From Gigaspora margarita (taxonomy: Eukaryota; Glomeromycota; Glomeromycetes; Diversisporales; Gigasporaceae), in the NCBI GenBank assembly GCA_009809945.1, contig WTPW01000795.1, forward strand, positions 196,579 through 260,578: 64,000 bases of DNA. Direction: 5' to 3'. This document shows positions 60,166 through 64,000 of this stretch, one piece after another (within the stretch, counting starts at the first letter, position 1; every line of letters begins with the position of its first letter). A program made the position numbers and the translations under genes. The notes under the pieces are model-generated. The model saw nothing but the letters and a program-made list of their open reading frames with translations, had not been told where the DNA came from and ran no database searches.

Positions 60166-61043
60166 TAATAAAATTTTAAAGTTCATATAGCTCGTAAAAA
60201 TATAATCCGATTTTCGCTTTTTAAGCATATCACAAAAATTACTTTTCAGAAAAAATATAGGATTAGTATAAGGTAGTTGACTAATCAAAAGTCAGTTTAT
60301 TTTTTTAGCATATGATATCATTTTTGTCAAAACAATAGTTGAACTATCAACAGGCATTATTCCTATATTATAATTTTTTTCTTTCATATTAACTTCAAAG
60401 TAAAATAATATTGTAAAAGAATCTGATTATTAATTTACGCTCTATTAACAATTTTACAGTTGTAAAACTTTAAGAGATTTTTAATATCAAAGTTACTTGT
60501 CTTCTAATAGTTTTACTTAAAAACACATATAATTAATAAAATTATATAAAAATTGAGTTGATGCACAAAACAGTTACAGTATCCATGCTATGACTTAAAA
60601 TAAAGCATTACAAGTTATGCATAACTTAATTACGATACAGTTTATTCCAATGCCTTGAGATTCTACGGCATCATTACTTCTTACTATACAGTAGATAGTA
60701 CTTCAACCATTAATAGATCTACCTTTTCCGACGTTATGTAGCATGATGCAGTGTGATGCAACTTGAGTTTCTTGGAAAGACGTTCTCTACGAAACTATTT
60801 TATTAGTAAAGCATTGCGTGTTGGTTTTTTTTTTAAAGTTTACTTCTGTATAATACTTATACCCGGTTTTTAACTAACGTTTCTGTATAAATACTCGTGT
60901 AACGTTGATCCCGGAAATCATCAGGTAACTTACCACACATTACCTGTAAACCACGCTAATTAGAGTAGATCATCTGATAGATGCAATACTATTTATAGTC
61001 TATGTCACATAACATTTTTTTAAAACTCCGATTGTACTAATTC
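60166..61043. repeat. upstream region of F-box copy 4
   Basis: 60345-61043 matches 46385-47564 (minus the artefactual repeat). About 175 bases at 60166-60340 are not in copy A. No gene is seen on either strand apart from chance frames. Confidence 0.75.
60987..61000 (+). promoter_or_regulatory. conserved upstream box of F-box copy 4
   Basis: TACTATTTATAGTC, 44-57 bases before the ATG, preceded by TTAGAGTAGATCATCTGATA as in copy 2. Conservation across three paralogues and the TATA-like core suggest a promoter. Confidence 0.55.
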
Positions 61044-62576
61044 ATGGCATCGAAAATACTTAAGGGCGATATGCCCGAATTAATGGAGAATATTCTTAAT
61101 AATCTAAATGATGATATTCATTCCTTACACTCATGCACACTTGTAAGTCGACATTGGTGCAAAATATCAATTCCTATTCTTTGGGAAGAACCATTTTTAT
61201 TCGAGACAAGGCCTTTATTCATTTCTAATTATTTTTCATCTCTTGGCGAATACGAAAATTTTTTTTTAAAAAGATGTGGGATAAATGAAGAATTTTCCAA
61301 AACGTTATTTGATTATGCAAGATTCCTAAAGGTTCTCAATCTATGGAAGTTTAAATGTAATGTTGATGATTGGATCAAACTTTTTAATTCAAAATCACAT
61401 AATGACATTACATCAAGCTATCACATAACTAATTTACTATTCAAATTATTAATTGAAAGTGGTGCAATTTTGCTTAAATTTAGTTTATGTTTTTCAAAAT
61501 CTCTTGAATTTAAACCAGTGATCTTTTACTCGTTAGGACAAAATGAGCAATTTTTCTCACAAATACAACATCTATCTTTTGTTTTAGTAGATCTCAACAT
61601 TGAAAGTGCTACTACATGGTTAAGAGCCTTGGCAAAAAATGTTACGAAAATTAGAACTTTGAAATTTTGCGAAGTGGAATATAATGGTCATGTCCATCAT
61701 GTCAATGATATGTTACCGTTAATTCATTCTTTTATATACATTATTAAATCACAAGAGCAACTAAGAAAATTTAGCTTATTTGGAGTAAGCTATATTATAA
61801 AATTTCATGGCATTATTTCAGCTTTAGAAAGTCAAAAAAACTCATTACAAGAATTTAGAATAGATAATTGTAACTTTAGTGCAGAGTTCGAGGTATTGAA
61901 TAATTGCAAAAATTTAGAAATACTTCGTATTATGTACTGTAATCCGATCCTGTCGAAGCTGTCTAACATATTAGATTATAAAATCAGCACTTTAGAGTTG
62001 ACTGATTACCCGATCGATGCACGGTCTATAGCATTAATATTGAAAAAGTCTGGCGTATTATTACAAAGATTATGTTTCAAGTCAGATCATGAAATTAATG
62101 AAGAACCATTATTAATAGAAGCAATTAAGTCTTTTTGTACAAATATTACATGCCTCAGAATTTCGGGTTTTGTATTTTCCACACAATTTATAGAACTTAT
62201 TGGTAATTTTCAAAAACTTCAATTTCTTTCGTTATGGTGCAATACGAACGACATATCAGATGAAGAATTGAAAATAAGAATTATACAGTTTTCAGAAATA
62301 TTGCCGTTAACATTGGAATATATTTACTTGGATTCTTGGTTACGGAAATATACAGATATTTTTCTCAATAATTGCAATACACCTTTAAAAAAGTTGTCAA
62401 TTTATGAAATATATAACGAGAAAATTTTCAAAGCACTAGTTGAATTCTGCATACGAATCAAAACTTTGAATTATGTGAGTGTTGGCAGATATTTAAATTT
62501 AGATGATAAATTTAAAAAGGAATTGGAAGCATATGTTGCATTGGTACCATATAAATATTCTGATGATGGTTTTTAA
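61044..62576 (+). CDS. F-box/LRR family protein copy 4, intact
   Basis: A single uninterrupted exon of 510 codons from ATG (context TAATTCATGG, shared by all copies with a 5' end) to TAA at 62574-62576. The F-box spans about residues 8-45 (PELMENILNNLNDDIHSLHS, then LVSRHWCKISIPILW), the pattern of Glomeromycotina F-box proteins. The rest is Leu/Ile-rich with irregular LRR-like repeats of 25-30 residues (for example LRIMYCNPILSKL, LRISGFVFSTQF, LQFLSLWCN). In this family the F-box binds Skp1 of an SCF ubiquitin ligase and the repeats hold the substrate; the substrate here is unknown. No signal peptide or membrane segment is visible. It is the template for judging the three damaged paralogues. 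Confidence 0.93.
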   Translation: MASKILKGDMPELMENILNNLNDDIHSLHSCTLVSRHWCKISIPILWEEPFLFETRPLFISNYFSSLGEYENFFLKRCGINEEFSKTLFDYARFLKVLNLWKFKCNVDDWIKLFNSKSHNDITSSYHITNLLFKLLIESGAILLKFSLCFSKSLEFKPVIFYSLGQNEQFFSQIQHLSFVLVDLNIESATTWLRALAKNVTKIRTLKFCEVEYNGHVHHVNDMLPLIHSFIYIIKSQEQLRKFSLFGVSYIIKFHGIISALESQKNSLQEFRIDNCNFSAEFEVLNNCKNLEILRIMYCNPILSKLSNILDYKISTLELTDYPIDARSIALILKKSGVLLQRLCFKSDHEINEEPLLIEAIKSFCTNITCLRISGFVFSTQFIELIGNFQKLQFLSLWCNTNDISDEELKIRIIQFSEILPLTLEYIYLDSWLRKYTDIFLNNCNTPLKKLSIYEIYNEKIFKALVEFCIRIKTLNYVSVGRYLNLDDKFKKELEAYVALVPYKYSDDGF

Positions 62577-63044
62577 TTTCTATAAATTCCTTTTATCTGT
62601 GGGCCAACAAGATATTAAGCTATTTTACGTTTACTATTGTTTATTTGATTAAGCCGACAAACTGTAAAAATTGAAAAAATCTAAAATATTTGCAAATCAT
62701 AGATCATTTGGGCTTGTTGCTACAGAAAAGGGGGAAATCAACAAAAAAAAAGATCTTTGGAAAATCAATTTTTATGTTATAAATTTTATAATAAGCTATA
62801 AGAAATTATAGATTTTGAAGAAATATATTGCAAAATTTTATTAATACAACTACTTTTGTGTCTTAAAAAAAATGATCCTAATTGTATTCTAAATTAATTT
62901 ATATAAAAAAATGAATTTTCAAAATTTTGTCATTTTCCCTCTTTTCTGTAGCACCAAGCCCATTTGATTGGTGCATAATAATAACGATTAAAAATTTTAT
63001 TTTTAATAAACGCATTTCTATTCTTATTAATAAAAAATTAAATC
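62577..63044. other. F-box 3' flank with one MITE
   Basis: Matches 1755-1974 and 3059-3080 except for the element at 62711-62960; TTAT at 63024-63027 is the empty site of the giant palindrome at 1975. Confidence 0.8.
62711..62960. mobile_element. 250-base inverted-repeat element, CATTTG duplication
   Basis: Ends GGCTTGTTGCTACAGAAAAG and the complement of CTTTTCTGTAGCACCAAGCC; CATTTG on both sides (62705-62710, 62961-62966). The homologous site at 1909-1914 has one CATTTG and no element. Confidence 0.85.
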
Positions 63045-64000
63045 GAAATTACTTATAAGCAATATTCTTAAGAATTTAAATATTGAATTTTATTTTTAAT
63101 ACTTATGCGCATTTGTAAACTGATACTGGTACAAAATTTCAACATCCATTTTTGGCAAGATTATTTTCATTCGATCGAAGGCCTTTATTCATTTCTAGAT
63201 ATTTTTCATCACTTAGCTACGACGAAAACTTCAATTTAAAAAAATACGGTATAAATACCGTAGGTTCCTGAAAATAAGCTATCTTTTTTTGGGCAAAAAG
63301 TTACACAAAAAATCGGGGTAGCTTATTTTCGGGTGAAAGAGGTTTTTAGCGATCGCAAGTAGTCGCTACATAGTAAAGTCTAAATTTACTATGTAAATCG
63401 ATTATAAGCACTTAAGTAAATATGTTCAGAAGATCAAAATGTATAAAATACTAAATGTTTATACAAATTGGAGAACTTTTTATTATTTAGCTTTTAATTT
63501 TTACGTTCGTCGAATATATTTTTTTGTCAAAAGTTAAAGTTAAAAGTCAAATAATAAAATGTTCTCCAATCTTGCTAAATATTTTACTGCACATGTATTT
63601 TGATCTTCCAAATAAGTTTACTTAAGCACTTATAATCGATTTGCATAGTAAAATTTTGACTTTACTATGTAGCGACTTTTATCAATCGGGGGTAGCTTAT
63701 TTTCGGGTAAAACAGGTTTTTAGTTTTTTTGGTCAAAACCAAGGGGGTAGCTTATTTTTGGGAATATACAGTAAAGGAAACACCATTTGACTATGAAAGT
63801 TTTCAAAGGTTCTTGATCTATCTCATTTAGAAAGTTATAAAATGGATCAATCTCAAACTTGCTAAATTGAAGCCCTACTTCGAAACCTAGATGAAATCTA
63901 TAATTAATTTAATCAAATTTATTAAAATTTATTGAAAGTGGGCCACTTTGCATATATTACTGTATTTATGTTTTTCTATATTTAAACCAGAGATCTTTTG
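63045..64000 (+). pseudogene. ancient F-box family relic, second copy, cut by the window edge
   Basis: Near-identical to 3080-4040 (F-box start region, then the TA-flanked insertion, then the DYARFLKVL-like and LIESGAI-like parts), running off the right edge in the FKPEIF region. A few dozen bases at 63888-63915 (AATCTATAATTAATTTAATC) are extra relative to the first copy. Confidence 0.75.
63258..63771. mobile_element. TA-flanked element, GAAAATAAGC family, copy 4
   Basis: Same insertion as at 3294-3825, at the orthologous place in the duplicated relic; TA at 63256-63257 and 63772-63773. Confidence 0.75.

Overview
The window looks like a repeat-rich piece of a very AT-rich fungal nuclear genome. 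The best match is an arbuscular-mycorrhizal (Glomeromycotina, Rhizophagus-like) genome: an expanded F-box/leucine-rich family, Sel1-repeat and kinase genes of the type expanded in those fungi, short GT-AG introns, a Ty3-type LTR retrotransposon and many small DNA transposons. The organism is an inference; no rRNA or other marker gene is present. I see no tRNA, rRNA or CRISPR array.

Host genes are few. One F-box gene is intact (61044-62576). Three close relatives are damaged: 429-1754 lacks the F-box and starts at what looks like the end of an LTR; 34999-36506 has one frameshift and two stops; 47565-49110 has one extra A in a homopolymer. Two much older F-box relics (3080-4245 and 63045-64000) lie downstream of copies 1 and 4, so the window begins and ends with copies of one duplicated block. 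A second block (43.69-49.2 kb and 59.2-62.7 kb) is also duplicated. Other host relics are a SPRY-domain gene (about 8.04-8.47 kb), a Sel1-repeat gene followed by a kinase (56.9-59.1 kb) and, most notably, a multi-exon minus-strand relic of the N-terminal part of a DNA-PKcs-like gene (41.54-43.57 kb).

Mobile DNA fills most of the rest. 0-11 kb: an LTR end, two giant palindromic elements with visible target duplications or TA sites (1975-3058, 9586-10571), a TTAA-flanked element carrying a minisatellite (4436-6327), another palindrome (7130-7884) and a satellite at 8.74-9.33 kb. 11-15.5 kb: two degenerate tandem arrays, the first riddled with hairpins that share a core. 16-18.4 kb: small inverted-repeat elements. 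18417-27609: a broken Ty3-type LTR retrotransposon on the minus strand. 28-31.5 kb: small hairpins and a 1.65-kb palindrome split by a foldback. 31.49-34.86 kb: a four-level nest of transposons with target duplications of 8, 8 and 2 bases marking the three inner levels. 38.2-41.45 kb: a second array related to the 11-14 kb one. 49397-55556: a 6.16-kb hAT-like unit containing at least four further elements.

The main novelties are the DNA-PKcs relic, the nested transposon stack, foldbacks whose centres are telomere-like repeats, a dispersed hairpin family with a conserved central palindrome, and pairs of filled and empty sites inside the window that fix the ends of several unnamed elements. The 407-base exact repeat around a single N at 46539 is probably an assembly artefact.
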